This document shows, piece after piece, positions 1 through 9,822 of a DNA stretch of 64,000 bases. Source of the stretch: Candida dubliniensis CD36 (lineage: Eukaryota; Ascomycota; Pichiomycetes; Serinales; Debaryomycetaceae); the NCBI RefSeq assembly GCF_000026945.1, contig NC_012866.1:124001-188000 (forward strand). Direction: 5' to 3'. A program made the position numbers and the translations under genes. The notes below the pieces were generated by a model. It saw nothing but the letters and a program-made list of their open reading frames with translations, did not search any database and was not told the origin of the DNA. Within the stretch, counting starts at the first letter, position 1, and each line of letters opens with the position of its first letter.

Positions 1-1
1 G

Positions 2-100
2 TGCACACTAAATGGATTAAGTAAAACTAAAGATCTACAGCAAAAGCTGGCTGTTACATTGGACTCTGAAACCTTGCTAGAACACCGGAAGTTTAGGTAG
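2..100 (+). CDS. Possible 3' end of a gene cut by the window start
   Basis: One frame is open from base 2 to a TAG at 98-100 and gives about 32 residues that look protein-like (several charged and leucine residues, helix-friendly, ending EHRKFR). The other frames close quickly. No family can be named from so short a piece. It could be the C-terminus of a + strand gene lying to the left, or a chance open stretch; the sequence to the left would settle it. Confidence 0.3.
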   Translation, partial: CTLNGLSKTKDLQQKLAVTLDSETLLEHRKFR

Positions 101-768
101 CTCGTCTCCGTGTATTTTGTTTCTGGGAAGGTCATTCCCACACCTGCTTAATCTAAAAGAGTTGATATTAAACGATTTTGGTATATCCGGTGTAGGTTTT
201 CTGTTTAATTCTATGAAAAAGCGTGTCCACAAACTTGTGGGGAAAGAGTCAAGCTTCCCATGTTAATGAAAATTGTGGTGCTGGATTATACATTCAATAT
301 CTACGTTCTAATGGATATTGATAACCTATAAGAATAGCAGAAATGTGGAAGAATATCGTGTATTGCTACACAAAAGTAGATTTTTTCAGATATGGTCAGG
401 TCAGTATTCTGATATAAACATAAAAAAAGATTACAAGTAAAAAAAATTTCACCACGAGTGTTCACTTTCTTTTTCTTCCCCAGTCAGAAGACTACAAAAT
501 ATTTTACGTTTTCTACTCTTTCCAAACTCTTGTTTCAAAGTTCTATCGACATATACTATCAATTTAGGCTGTATGCTTTGAGTGTTGCAAATACACTTGT
601 CGTGCAAAGTAGCACAAATCCCAACGATTGAGAAGATTTGCTGCTTACTACTACTCACCGACAGAAATTATTTAAAGATTTGAAACTGTTTTTCTACATT
701 AACCGTCAGCAGAGAAGGGTTACACAGAATATAATTAATACAGTAATATTCATACTTTTTATTCAATA
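101..768. other. Intergenic region, no gene recognised
   Basis: AT-rich spacer upstream of the Maf-like gene. The only long open frame here (449-658 on the - strand) begins with GTG rather than ATG and resembles nothing. I see no tRNA or other RNA gene. The last ~100 bases presumably hold the promoter and leader of the following gene. Confidence 0.5.
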
Positions 769-1416
769 ATGTCTTTAAGTCATCCTTTAATAACCAAATT
801 AAAGAATTATAAATTAATTTTGGGGTCTACCTCACCAAGACGACAAGAAATATTGAAAACCAATTTAGGAATACAACATTTTGAAATTCTTGGATCTAAT
901 TTTGCCGAAAATCTTTCCAAAGATGATAAAAGTCCCTTGCAATATGTTCAATTGACAAGTAAACATAAAGCAGAAGCCATAGTGGAATCTCTAACCAATG
1001 ATGTTGCTACCAACAATGAGGAAATGGAAACACTTATTCTTACTTGTGATACCATTATAAGTTGTAATAATAAAGTTTTTGAAAAACCAATAACAAAAGA
1101 AACACAAAGACAGTTTTTCAATTATTTCAAGCAATTTCCTGAATTACAAGTGATATCAGCATTGACATTGATTAAAATAAATAAAGATAATTCCACAAGT
1201 CAGTTTTCTGATTATGCCATTACCAAATTAAGATTCAAAACTGATGATGATGAGATTATTAATGCATATATCGAAAGTGAAGAAGGATTGGAAGTTGCAG
1301 GTGGGTTCAAATATCAAGAGTTAGGAGGATTATTGTTTGAATCTATCGATGGTGATTATCTAAATGTTGTTGGTTTACCTTTAAAGACATTTGATCTAAT
1401 AAATAGGAGTATTTAG
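769..1416 (+). CDS. Maf-like nucleotide pyrophosphatase (YOR111W family)
   Basis: Encodes 215 aa, the usual length for the Maf/HAM1-fold house-cleaning family, which hydrolyses non-canonical or methylated nucleoside triphosphates to monophosphates. Visible family motifs: the N-terminal substrate loop GSTSPRR (residues 19-25), the acidic catalytic segment around D94 (TCDTII), a Lys-Pro pair just after it, and the C-terminal block with a Gly-Gly-Phe-x-Tyr stretch, then SIDGDYLNVVGLPL. The ATG at 769 is the first in frame and directly precedes a family-like beta strand. Expected to be soluble and cytosolic. In bacteria relatives affect septum formation; the fungal role is less clear. The family call is firm, the exact substrate is not visible. 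Confidence 0.9.
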   Translation: MSLSHPLITKLKNYKLILGSTSPRRQEILKTNLGIQHFEILGSNFAENLSKDDKSPLQYVQLTSKHKAEAIVESLTNDVATNNEEMETLILTCDTIISCNNKVFEKPITKETQRQFFNYFKQFPELQVISALTLIKINKDNSTSQFSDYAITKLRFKTDDDEIINAYIESEEGLEVAGGFKYQELGGLLFESIDGDYLNVVGLPLKTFDLINRSI

Positions 1417-1505
1417 ATATACCGGTGTGCATATAAGTAAGTATAATAGAAATCAGTAAAAAGTTCAATCTGCCTCATCTCTCTCTCTTCAGATGCCTAA
1501 GAACG

Positions 1506-1531
<26 letters not shown>
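1506..1531 (+). repeat. Poly-A tract of 26 bases
   Basis: An uninterrupted run of 26 A lies between the Maf-like gene and NOP15, about 75 bp upstream of the NOP15 ATG. It is likely a nucleosome-excluding poly(dA:dT) promoter element, and its length in the assembly may be uncertain. Confidence 0.8.
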
Positions 1532-1536
<5 letters not shown>

Positions 1537-1604
1537 AGCATTCATCATTTGTACTAGTAATATCATCAATTACAGACTATCATATATATATATATACATA
1601 CATA

Positions 1605-2402
1605 ATGGCAAAGAAACAAGTTAAATCAAGGGTTACTGAAAAAGTTGAAAACAAAGAAAGCATAACAACTCCAAGTGAAAAATCGGTAGAAGATATTGAA
1701 GAGGATTTACAATTACCATCTTCATCTGATGATGAAGAAGAAGAAGACATAGAGCAAGAAGAATTATCTGAAGAAGAAGAAGAACAAGAAGAAGATAATA
1801 TAAATGGGTTATCTGATGATGATGATGATGATGAAGAAGACGAAGATGAATCAAAAAAAAAACAAATCAAAGCTAATAAATCTGGACATTCCGTTAACAA
1901 AATCATTAAAACTTCTGAAGAAACCACTGGTACATCAACAACAACTAAAACTACAAAATCCAAATCCGGCGTCATATATATTGGTAGATTACCATCAGGA
2001 TTCCAAGAATCAGAATTGAAAACTTATTTTTCACAATTTGGTGATGTGATTAATCTTAAATTAGCTCGTAATAAAAAAACTGGTAAAACTAAACATTATG
2101 GATTTATAGAATTTGACTCATTTGAAGTAGCTAAAGTTGCTGCTGAAACCATGAATAATTATTTATTATTTGGTCATTTAATTAAATGTGAAGTTGTTGA
2201 AAAACCTCATGAAGATACTTTTAAACATGGTAATAGAAAATTCAAAGTTATTCCTTGGAAGAAAATTGCTAAAGAAAAACATGAAAAATCAAGAACAGAA
2301 GAAGAATGGAAAGTGTTGATTGCAAAATTTGAAGAATCCAAAAAGAAAAAGCAAGAAGAATTGAAAAGTAAAGGTATTGATTTCGATGTTAGTGCAATAT
2401 AG
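1605..2402 (+). CDS. NOP15: Nop15-like nucleolar RRM protein, 60S ribosome biogenesis
   Basis: 265 aa. The first ~120 residues are low-complexity and strongly acidic (Glu/Asp runs around 40-85) followed by a Lys/Ser/Thr linker. A single RRM follows, with RNP2 VIYIGRLP at 123-130 and RNP1 KHYGFIEF at 163-170. The C-terminal tail is basic and helical (PWKKIAKEKHEKSR, then Lys-rich) and fits the Nop15 group that binds ITS2-containing pre-rRNA and is needed for 27S processing. Single-RRM plus this C-terminal block separates it from generic RRM proteins. Long open frames on other frames and strands over 1580-2490 are by-products of the acidic repeats. Start at 1605 is the first ATG after the poly-A promoter tract. 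Confidence 0.85.
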   Translation: MAKKQVKSRVTEKVENKESITTPSEKSVEDIEEDLQLPSSSDDEEEEDIEQEELSEEEEEQEEDNINGLSDDDDDDEEDEDESKKKQIKANKSGHSVNKIIKTSEETTGTSTTTKTTKSKSGVIYIGRLPSGFQESELKTYFSQFGDVINLKLARNKKTGKTKHYGFIEFDSFEVAKVAAETMNNYLLFGHLIKCEVVEKPHEDTFKHGNRKFKVIPWKKIAKEKHEKSRTEEEWKVLIAKFEESKKKKQEELKSKGIDFDVSAI

Positions 2403-3281
2403 ATAAGATGATAATGGTAGTTGTTGATAATAATTAGTCTATGTTGTAGGGTTCTTGTATCTATGTACGTGCGTGTGTGTGTGTGGCTTCCCATTCTTTT
2501 TTCTGTATTGGGAAAAGAAATCCGTTGACTTTATAATGTGTACATACTAAACTCTCATGATAAAGCTTAAGGGAAGTTTTGATTTTGTATCACATGTACT
2601 TCTCCTTCTACTCTTCCTGGTGTCTCGTTCCAATGCAAATAATTAATCGTATCATAAAAATCCCTTCACTATATAAATACCCAAAAAAAGAAAAGATGCA
2701 CACAATAATTGAGGGGCGGTGGTGGTGGAGGAGGAGAGGGTCGATAAACCGTTAGTGTGAGTGAATTAGATGCATAAGTACAATAGAAAGAAAACACCTA
2801 TTCTTTCTCTTTAGACGTTTTTCCCGCTTGTGATAAATATAAACCGGGGCATTAACAAATAGTATCAATGGTAATTGGTATTAGAGAACTAAACTGTGAG
2901 TGTGATAATGGAACGAGGAATATCCTGTATATAATCCAATAATCCAATAATCCATCATCATCATATGAGAATTTAATCGTTTAGAGTAAAATTTTCCAAC
3001 AAAAAAAAATTTCCGGTTTTGATTTCCTTTCCATAGTTTAGTTGATTACTATATACATATAGTGGTGTTTCTTCTTTAGCGTTGCCTTATAATATTTAAA
3101 TTTTATATTTTTGATTCTTTCGTTCTTCTTTTTTTTTTTTTTAAATTCCACAATTGGATCTTTCTTCTTTCCTTTCTAATTAGATCAATTTCAATTTCAA
3201 TTTCAATTTTAATTTATTCTTAACTCAACCTTTACCTTACCTCCATCCGCATCCCATCCCTTTCGTTATATTTATAAAGTC
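2403..3281. promoter_or_regulatory. Intergenic region carrying the CYB5 promoter
   Basis: About 880 bp with no gene. It holds a purine-rich G-tract (2711-2740: a GAGGGGCGGTGG start followed by GGT/GGA triplets) that includes one stress-element-like AGGGG at 2712, several T-runs (12+ T near 3130) and a TTTCAA repeat (about 3188-3209) close to the CYB5 start. These are candidate promoter features only; no factor binding can be shown from sequence. Confidence 0.45.
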
Positions 3282-3662
3282 ATGTCTGAAGAATCCGTTA
3301 CTGTTTACGATTACGAAGAAGTTTCCAAACATAGATCTCATGATGATTTATGGGTCTCCCTTAATGGTAAAGTTTACAATGTCTCCAGTTATATAGATGA
3401 ACACCCAGGTGGTGAAGAAGTTATTCTTGATGTTGCTGGTGAAGATGCCACTGAAGCTTTTGATGATATTGGTCATTCTGATGAAGCCCATGAAATTTTG
3501 CAAAAATTATATATTGGTAATTTGAAAGGTGCTAAGCCAGTTGAAGCTAAACATGCTCAATCTTATGCTACTGAAGATAGTGGTATTAATTTCCCATTGA
3601 TTGCTGTTGGTGTCTTTTTACTTGCATTTGGTGCTTATTATTACAAAACTAACTTTGCTTAA
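3282..3662 (+). CDS. CYB5: Cytochrome b5
   Basis: 126 aa, normal length for fungal microsomal cytochrome b5. The haem domain covers residues ~8-82 with the signature HPGG at 41-44; H41 and H65 (in GHSDEA) are the expected axial haem ligands. A short hinge leads to one hydrophobic C-terminal helix (about 103-121) with a short Lys-containing end, which is the tail-anchor arrangement that inserts the protein in the ER membrane facing the cytosol. It donates electrons to sterol and fatty-acid desaturation/hydroxylation enzymes. All key residues are present and nothing suggests damage. Confidence 0.97.
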   Translation: MSEESVTVYDYEEVSKHRSHDDLWVSLNGKVYNVSSYIDEHPGGEEVILDVAGEDATEAFDDIGHSDEAHEILQKLYIGNLKGAKPVEAKHAQSYATEDSGINFPLIAVGVFLLAFGAYYYKTNFA

Positions 3663-5176
3663 AACTAAGAATCTTTAAAAAGAGTCCAAAAAAGACAAGC
3701 AAGACAAGGATAATTTGATGTTATTATTCAACAAGATCATTTGACTGTTTGGGGTTTTGGATATATGATTTATGATTCGTGAGTCTGTTTTATTTACTTT
3801 ATTATTATTAATTTTTTTTTCTAAATAGTCTAGATTTACAATAAGAACTTTGAGAGGGTAATAGAAATAACTTGTTATTTTATTTGATTTGATTTGATTT
3901 TCGCTAAATGTAATATTAGTTAGTGAGAGTTTCTGATGTTTTGTAATGAAACAGAGTGTTCAAAGTAGAGTATGTCTATCTACAAGCTAATAGGGGCTTT
4001 TACTAGAATTGCAAGAATTGTAGAATGTTTATCCTTGTACTAGTACGTAAGACCATGCTTGTCAGTTTGTTGTCATGTGCTACTATTCAATATATATATT
4101 ATGTCTTTTATGCTGTTTGGTTTGTCTTTAAACTTTCATTCGTATTTATCAATTTAGTAATCAAATTTTTGTTGACTTTTATTGGATGAAATTCTCAACG
4201 CATGGACAGTCCTCCTGTAACAACAAAAAATATCATACGCGTGTGGCTTTATAGCACCACTACTACCTAGTAGTTGGTAGCTCGTAAATTTATATTTACT
4301 AGAACTGCAAATTTTGGCAATCAAGTATTTTTTTTTAATACTTACAAATCATACTGACAGTATCATCTTATCAGAAAGAATAACAACGTTGATTCTTACA
4401 AACTGTTGCAACTTTAAATAAAAAGTGTTCGTTGTTGTTTGAGTTGAAGTAGATTGGTGGTGTACCTCCACCACATTAATTTATATCTTTCAATGATATT
4501 ATAGCAAAATAAACCATTACTAAATCATAGAGATTATATATATTTTGTGTAGATAAAACCGACCCTAAGAATCTAAATGGTTGCAAATTTTGGATTTTTT
4601 TCTTATTATTTTTCAATTACTTATTTGTTCATGTGTTTGATTGTTTGCTTTCCACAAAATATTATTGACCCCCTATTAAGAGTTTTATTTATAATAAGTT
4701 ATTGAAATAATTAAACCCGATTGTTGTTGCATGGGTGTGAGGAAAACAATATACTTTTCGCTCTTTCTCTCAATTCAGCAATCTAACACATTTGAAGCGA
4801 TATGATGTGGCCCCATAAACTATTACTTACGGGTGGAAGTTATCTTGTACCCTTTAATTGAATGCCTTTGAAAAAAGGAAAGAGGAGGAACTTAATACAT
4901 TCTAGGTATTAATACGTGTGTGTATGTGTATTGGTCATTTCTTTTTTTTTTTTTGGTCGAATATATTTGCAAAAATATTACACTCAATTAACAAACCACA
5001 GCCTTCCTAATCGACACAATATTTAAACTTTTTGAAACTACATTAATCTGAATCTCGAAAAACATGACCCTTACACAGTCAAGAATCCCTAGTGTATAAA
5101 AGCATTCCTAGTTTCTGTAAACTTGAATATTTGTTCCTCCGAAAAAAGACGAAAGAACCTAACATTCTACAATACT
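3663..5176. other. Long intergenic region, no recognisable gene
   Basis: About 1.5 kb of AT-rich DNA between CYB5 and a doubtful small ORF. It shows a TTTGATTTGATTTGATTTTC direct repeat (~3880-3903), T-runs (3809, 4327, 4940) and an ACCCTAA element at 4562 that resembles a Tbf1 half site, but it lies ~1 kb from RPS28, so its relevance is unclear. No tRNA, LTR or long frame was seen. Confidence 0.45.
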
Positions 5177-5317
5177 ATGCAATTGTTTAAAAAGATATCC
5201 AAGGAATCTAAAGGTAGTAAAACATCTCGAAAAAATCAACAATTAAATTCACCAGAAGATTTAACTAAGAAAAATTGGTTCTGGATGTTAATTGCAGGCA
5301 TTTGCTACAACACTTGA
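5177..5317 (+). CDS. Doubtful small ORF, 46 aa
   Basis: ATG at 5177 to TGA at 5315-5317. The product is basic and Ser/Lys-rich at first, then has a short hydrophobic end (WFWMLIAGICYNT). A TATA-like TATAAAAG sits at 5095-5102, 75-80 bp upstream, which is a plausible spacing. The open frame extends further 5' to 5123 but only from a TTG. No family is recognised. It could equally be chance or part of the RPS28 upstream transcript. Confidence 0.25.
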   Translation: MQLFKKISKESKGSKTSRKNQQLNSPEDLTKKNWFWMLIAGICYNT

Positions 5318-5580
5318 CTTGAATTTTGGTTTACACTACTAAAAATTGGTAGCGTGCCAAGCCACTAAGTTTTGCATCGTTGTTGTTTATACACTACTTT
5401 TCTTTACACAACTGGAATCCATATCCTGCACATAAGTTTTCTCAAATTTTTTTTTCGTTTTCATCCATCCATCATCAAAATTTTTTTTTTTTTTTCACTT
5501 ACAAAACCAAACTTCTTTCCATCTTTTTCCTTTTCTTTCCCCTTTCTTATTATACAAATCACATTTAATAATACAATAAA

Positions 5581-5869
5581 ATGGTATGTTTACAATTCAC
5601 AATCAAAAATCAAAATTAAACAAGCAAGAACCATTCATGATGAGATATTAACACACTTTATCGTTTAGGACGCTAAAACCCCAGTCACTTTAGCCAAAGT
5701 TATTAAAGTCTTAGGTAGAACCGGTTCAAGAGGTGGTGTCACCCAAGTTAGAGTTGAATTCTTGGAAGATGCTTCAAGAACTATTGTTAGAAACGTTAAA
5801 GGTCCAGTCAGAGAAAACGATATCTTGTGCTTGATGGAATCTGAAAGAGAAGCTAGAAGATTACGTTAA
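5581..5869 (+). CDS. RPS28: 40S ribosomal protein S28 (eS28), intron after the start codon
   Basis: Spliced gene: exon 1 is only the ATG (5581-5583); the intron is 5584-5668 with 5' GTATGT, a TATTAAC branch-like site at 5646-5652 and 3' TTTAG; exon 2 is 5669-5869. The product is 67 aa, the normal eS28 length: it starts [20 protein letters not shown], continues with the conserved [11 protein letters not shown] block, and ends [10 protein letters not shown]. Component of the small subunit head/mRNA exit region. Conceptual translation straight through the intron gives a misleading 98-aa frame. In S. cerevisiae Rps28 also regulates an mRNA-decay factor; no such link is visible here. Confidence 0.97.
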
Positions 5870-6535
5870 ACAGTTTTGTTATCGATCCCAGATATTTATG
5901 AAACCAACAACCATCTTCCTTTTTATTTTGATATAATAACAAGATATGGGATGATCAAACAAACAAAAAAAAAATATATATGTAATTTTAGTTGCATTTA
6001 TGATATGGTTTGGAATTGAAATAAAATAAAGAGGATTTACTTTTATTTTTCTTTAACTTATAATACATGTCATATTTTTAATAGAACCAGAGGCAGACAA
6101 TTTTTTTTTTGCAAAAAAGAAACAAGGAAAGGCAATCACACTACTGATATTAGATACTGAACATTAATAAGAGTGATCTCAAGAGCATATCTATCTATAG
6201 ATGTGGGGAGATAGTGTGTATTGTACTTTTTGTTCTTGGTGTAGAATCTCTTCTTTTTTTTGTTAGTGCGAGTTGTTGAGCACATCACGTGCAATTTTGT
6301 TTTTCTAGGGCTACAGCCCCAAAACGTGCGCGCTACCAAACATTTCTCAATTGCCGACATTACGACATTTTTAAATTCTTTTCTTTCTTGTTGTGGACGA
6401 CATTTTTTGTTGGAAGCACCAAGTCCTGATTTTGTTTATGGACCAGAGGCGGAAAAAAAAAAAATACAACACAAGCCATTGAGTTGGTTACCAATTGAAG
6501 GCAAAAACTCACAATCAATATTATATCCTAATAAA
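5870..6535. promoter_or_regulatory. RPS28-RTF1 intergenic region with E-box
   Basis: About 670 bp. A TCACGTGC element (CACGTG core 6286-6291) sits ~250 bp upstream of the RTF1 ATG and is a candidate Cbf1/bHLH site. Nearby is a GC-rich patch (GGGCTACAGCCCC, an imperfect GGGCT/AGCCC hairpin, then CGTGCGCGC). An in-frame open stretch runs from 6260 to the RTF1 start but is probably leader, not protein (see RTF1). Confidence 0.45.
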
Positions 6536-8194
6536 ATGTCCGATTTAGAAGATGATTTGCTTGCATTAGCAGGTGGAGAAGATAACACTTATGAATCAGA
6601 TGAAGAAATCACTAGTTCGAAACGGAAAACCACTGTTGATGACTATGAAGATGATGAAGATGAAGATACAGTATTATCAAAACGTCGTAGAGTTGAATCT
6701 GGAGATGATGAACAACAGGGGGTAGAAGAAGAAGAAGACGAGTTTCAAGAAAATGAATTGATTGATCCGTATCCATTAGAAGGCAAATATAAAGATGAAG
6801 CTGATCGTGAAGCTTTGGATAATATGGATGAAATGGAAAGAGAACAAATTTTATTTGATAGAATGCAAGAAATGGATAAATATAGAGAAAGGAAATATTT
6901 ACAAGAAAGAATGAAACAACAAAAGAATGCTGGGAGAATTGAACCTACTAGATCTTCAGGAAGAACTAAAACAGGAATAAAACCAGCCAAAAAAGATAAA
7001 TTGAGTGAATTAAGAAAACAACGAGCACAACATTCGATAAGGAAATCAAGAAGAGAAACAGATTATGTGGAAGGATCAGAAGATGAGGAACCGGAAGAAG
7101 AAGATGATGATGAGGAAGAAGAGGAAGAAGGATTTGAGGATGATTATTATGATGATTATGATGGTGCTGTTACATGGGGAGGAGCATCTAAAGTTAAAAA
7201 GAAGAGATCTACTGAACTGGCCAAATTAGAAGATATCAATCGTATAAAAGTGGGGAGAACCATCTTAACTCAATATTGTTTTCATTCTGGTTTTGAAGAT
7301 ACGATATTAGATACATATGGAAGAATCAATTTAGGTATGGATAAATCTACTCGACAACCAATTTATAGAATGGTGAAAATAATTGATGTGAAATCACGAC
7401 CAGAACGAGCTTATAAATTAGGTCGTTCGAGTTTTGATATTTATTTAATTGTGAGTCAAAATAAACGTCAAACAAAAGATTTCCCGATGTCGATTTTTTC
7501 TGATTCCCCAATTACTCAAGATGAATTTGATAGATATTTAAAAGAATTGAATAAAACTGATGAAGTGATTGATTTTTTGGATGATGTCAATTTGAAATTT
7601 GATGAATTGACGAAATTTTATAGTAAAGGATTAACTGATAAAGATATTAATGCCATGATTGCCAAGAAACAGAAAATACAAGAGAAAAAGGGTAACATCA
7701 GTATGTATGATGCTGTTAATAGAAAGACCAATTTATTGGATCGATTGAAAATTGCTAAACAACAAGGTAATTTAGAGAAAGTTCAAGAAATCATTAAGAA
7801 ATTGAAAGAAATTGATGAAATTTTAGAATCACAAACATCTCATCAACCAACTTCAGAATCATTAAATACTATGACGTTAGTTAATGAAAGAAATCGGAAA
7901 TTGAATTCCACCAACATTAGAAAAGCAGAAATCAAATTCAAGACTACTGCTGCTCAACAACAATCTGATGGTGATCCATTTTCTCGTTTGAAAACAGCAA
8001 CAAGAATGTTTTATCAAGATTTGATTAATCAAGAAAATGAAAAGGCTTTAAAGGATGTTAATATGCAAAAAATGATTGATGAAAAAACTGAAAATGAGGC
8101 AAAAATTGCTAAATCAACTTATCGAGATCTTGGAGAAATGGATAAATTGATAAAGACAATTGATTTTGATTTTGATTTTGAATTAGTGGTATAA
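6536..8194 (+). CDS. RTF1: Paf1-complex subunit Rtf1
   Basis: 552 aa from the ATG at 6536. I chose this start because [14 protein letters not shown] matches the conserved Rtf1 N-terminus; the frame is open 92 codons further upstream but that part looks like leader sequence. Layout: acidic N-terminus with basic patches (1-~150), the [13 protein letters not shown] block, the histone-modification region, then the Plus3 domain (about 232-345, from [11 protein letters not shown] through the SIFSDSPIT region) that binds phosphorylated Spt5, then charged helices ending in the LGEMDKLIK segment. Nuclear; links Pol II elongation to H2B ubiquitylation and downstream H3K4/K79 methylation. At least one CTG codon (in the segment before the Plus3 domain) would be read as Ser. 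Confidence 0.95.
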   Translation: MSDLEDDLLALAGGEDNTYESDEEITSSKRKTTVDDYEDDEDEDTVLSKRRRVESGDDEQQGVEEEEDEFQENELIDPYPLEGKYKDEADREALDNMDEMEREQILFDRMQEMDKYRERKYLQERMKQQKNAGRIEPTRSSGRTKTGIKPAKKDKLSELRKQRAQHSIRKSRRETDYVEGSEDEEPEEEDDDEEEEEEGFEDDYYDDYDGAVTWGGASKVKKKRSTELAKLEDINRIKVGRTILTQYCFHSGFEDTILDTYGRINLGMDKSTRQPIYRMVKIIDVKSRPERAYKLGRSSFDIYLIVSQNKRQTKDFPMSIFSDSPITQDEFDRYLKELNKTDEVIDFLDDVNLKFDELTKFYSKGLTDKDINAMIAKKQKIQEKKGNISMYDAVNRKTNLLDRLKIAKQQGNLEKVQEIIKKLKEIDEILESQTSHQPTSESLNTMTLVNERNRKLNSTNIRKAEIKFKTTAAQQQSDGDPFSRLKTATRMFYQDLINQENEKALKDVNMQKMIDEKTENEAKIAKSTYRDLGEMDKLIKTIDFDFDFELVV

Positions 8195-9300
8195 AGTGGT
8201 TGGTGTGTAAGTAAGTGTAGGATTATAGGGGTGGTGGTGGTACTGAGTATAATAAACGCTTATAACCGAGGATTATTATAAGGGTCAAAATAGTTTGATG
8301 ATGATGCTACAGAAATGTGAAACTGTAACTAGCAACACAAACCGAGTATCACACAATAACAATTACAATCACCAGTTATCCATTTACTATGTCTTTGTGT
8401 GTAATGCGGAACAGGAAAATAAAAGGTATCTGCCGTTGGTTACACAGAATGCAAAATTTTTGTTGTACTAGTGAAACTATATTTAGTTAAGTGTGCATAG
8501 TTCAATTTGATTGGACGGATATGAGCCTCTTTCTTTTCCCCCCAAAGATTTGTCTCACTTTACAACAAGAACAACAATAACGACTCTATAAATAAAGTTT
8601 GTGAATTGCCTTGCGTGTGTGTATGTTTTTTTTTTGGGGGGCTTCCCCCCCCTCCAGCATAAAACAATAGGAAGAAGAAGATAATTATAATGCATGGGAC
8701 TCGGTCTTGAATCTAAATATACACACGATCCGAATTTTTACTTTAACATCACAATAAACAACCAGAATAGAATATCTCTTGTAGATCACAATTAATATGT
8801 GCTCCTAATAGCAATGAAGAAAGTAAATCTCATCGCAAAGATAAATCACAGGGTTGAAAGAAAAGAAATTTCTTCTTTTACTGCATCAACGTTTGGCGGT
8901 TAGAAAGAGATTTAAAATTGAGAATTACAATTTCATTTGTTAACAAAGTGTCGGCTAGTGTAATGAACTATAGGGTAATCATTACCGAATTGGGAATGTG
9001 AATACTGCATATAGACACTTTTTGCTTATTAATTTAGTTTGATTCAGAGTTAAAAAAAAAAAATCTTCTGTTGGTGAGTCAATTTTAGTGGAAGAAAAAT
9101 TTTTTTCTTTCTTTCTCCCTGTTTCGGGCTTGCTAAGTATTATTCTTGTTCTATATATATAAGTAACCTCAAATTTCCCCCCCTGCTTTTTTTTTTCCTT
9201 ACCTGTAATCGCTTATCCAAAAAAAAAAAATAAAAAAGAAACAAAGTTTTGATTTCCTTACTAATAGTTGTGCTTTGAAACATTGATTTAATTTATCAGA
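8195..9300. promoter_or_regulatory. Intergenic region upstream of the bZIP gene
   Basis: About 1.1 kb without a gene, the likely promoter and leader of the bZIP gene. Visible: a G6-CTT-C8 inverted run at 8636-8652, T-rich tracts, and an A-rich stretch just upstream of the ATG. I see no CACGTG here. A regulator's own promoter being long fits, but no site can be proven. Confidence 0.45.
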
Positions 9301-9822
9301 ATGAACTTTGAACCAATAGATTATTTACAGAACTTGAATCTTGATTTCACCAACACTGTTTCATCAACAGATGTTTCACCACAAATAGATCAACAAGAAT
9401 TGGATTTGTTCACTCAAGCAGCCAACAATGATTTCTTCTCATTAGATGTATTTGGCAATGGTAACATTGTTCCAATCAAACCACAAGAACAAGTGCATAA
9501 CAGTCACAATGATGACACATTTGATTTACCAAAACCTGCTCCTCCTATAAGAAAGGAAACGGCACGTGATTCGGCAGCTGAAGATAAAAGAAAAAGAAAT
9601 ACTGCTGCCAGTGCTAGATTTAGAATTAAAAAGAAAATGAAGGAACAAGAAATGGAAAGAAGAGCAAAAGAACTAGAAGAAAGAGTCACTAATTTAGAGA
9701 AAAAATTGAAAGCAGCAGAATTAGAAAATCGTTGTCTTAAGAATATAATATCTAAACAAAATCAACAGAAAGGGGATGAGTTACTTCAAAGTATTAAACA
9801 AAAAAGCTTTGAATTTAGCTGA
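9301..9822 (+). CDS. MET28: Met28/Cys3-type bZIP regulator of sulfur metabolism
   Basis: 173 aa. The N-terminal ~80 residues are acidic/Asn/Gln-rich (activation-type). The bZIP lies at ~96-150: basic region KRKRNTAASARFRIKKKMK with the NxxASARFR signature starting at N100, then a leucine zipper with heptad positions L125, L132, A139, L146. The basic region NTAASARFRIKKK is the type shared by Neurospora CYS3, Aspergillus MetR and yeast Met4/Met28, which switch on sulfur assimilation genes. Short length fits Met28 rather than the much longer Met4. A CACGTG occurs inside the coding region (9563-9568), probably by chance. Family confidence is high; choosing Met28 over another Cys3-type paralogue rests on recalled gene order and size. 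Confidence 0.8.
   Translation: MNFEPIDYLQNLNLDFTNTVSSTDVSPQIDQQELDLFTQAANNDFFSLDVFGNGNIVPIKPQEQVHNSHNDDTFDLPKPAPPIRKETARDSAAEDKRKRNTAASARFRIKKKMKEQEMERRAKELEERVTNLEKKLKAAELENRCLKNIISKQNQQKGDELLQSIKQKSFEFS

Noticed and set aside
449..658. 69-codon - strand frame at the left edge
   Set aside because: Begins with GTG, no family resemblance, no promoter signs.
1580..1975. Ser-rich - strand frame over NOP15
   Set aside because: It is the reverse complement of the Asp/Glu codon repeats of NOP15.
6260..6535. N-terminal 92-residue extension of Rtf1
   Set aside because: The extension looks like translated leader, contains the CACGTG promoter-like element, and the family N-terminus [13 protein letters not shown] begins at 6536.
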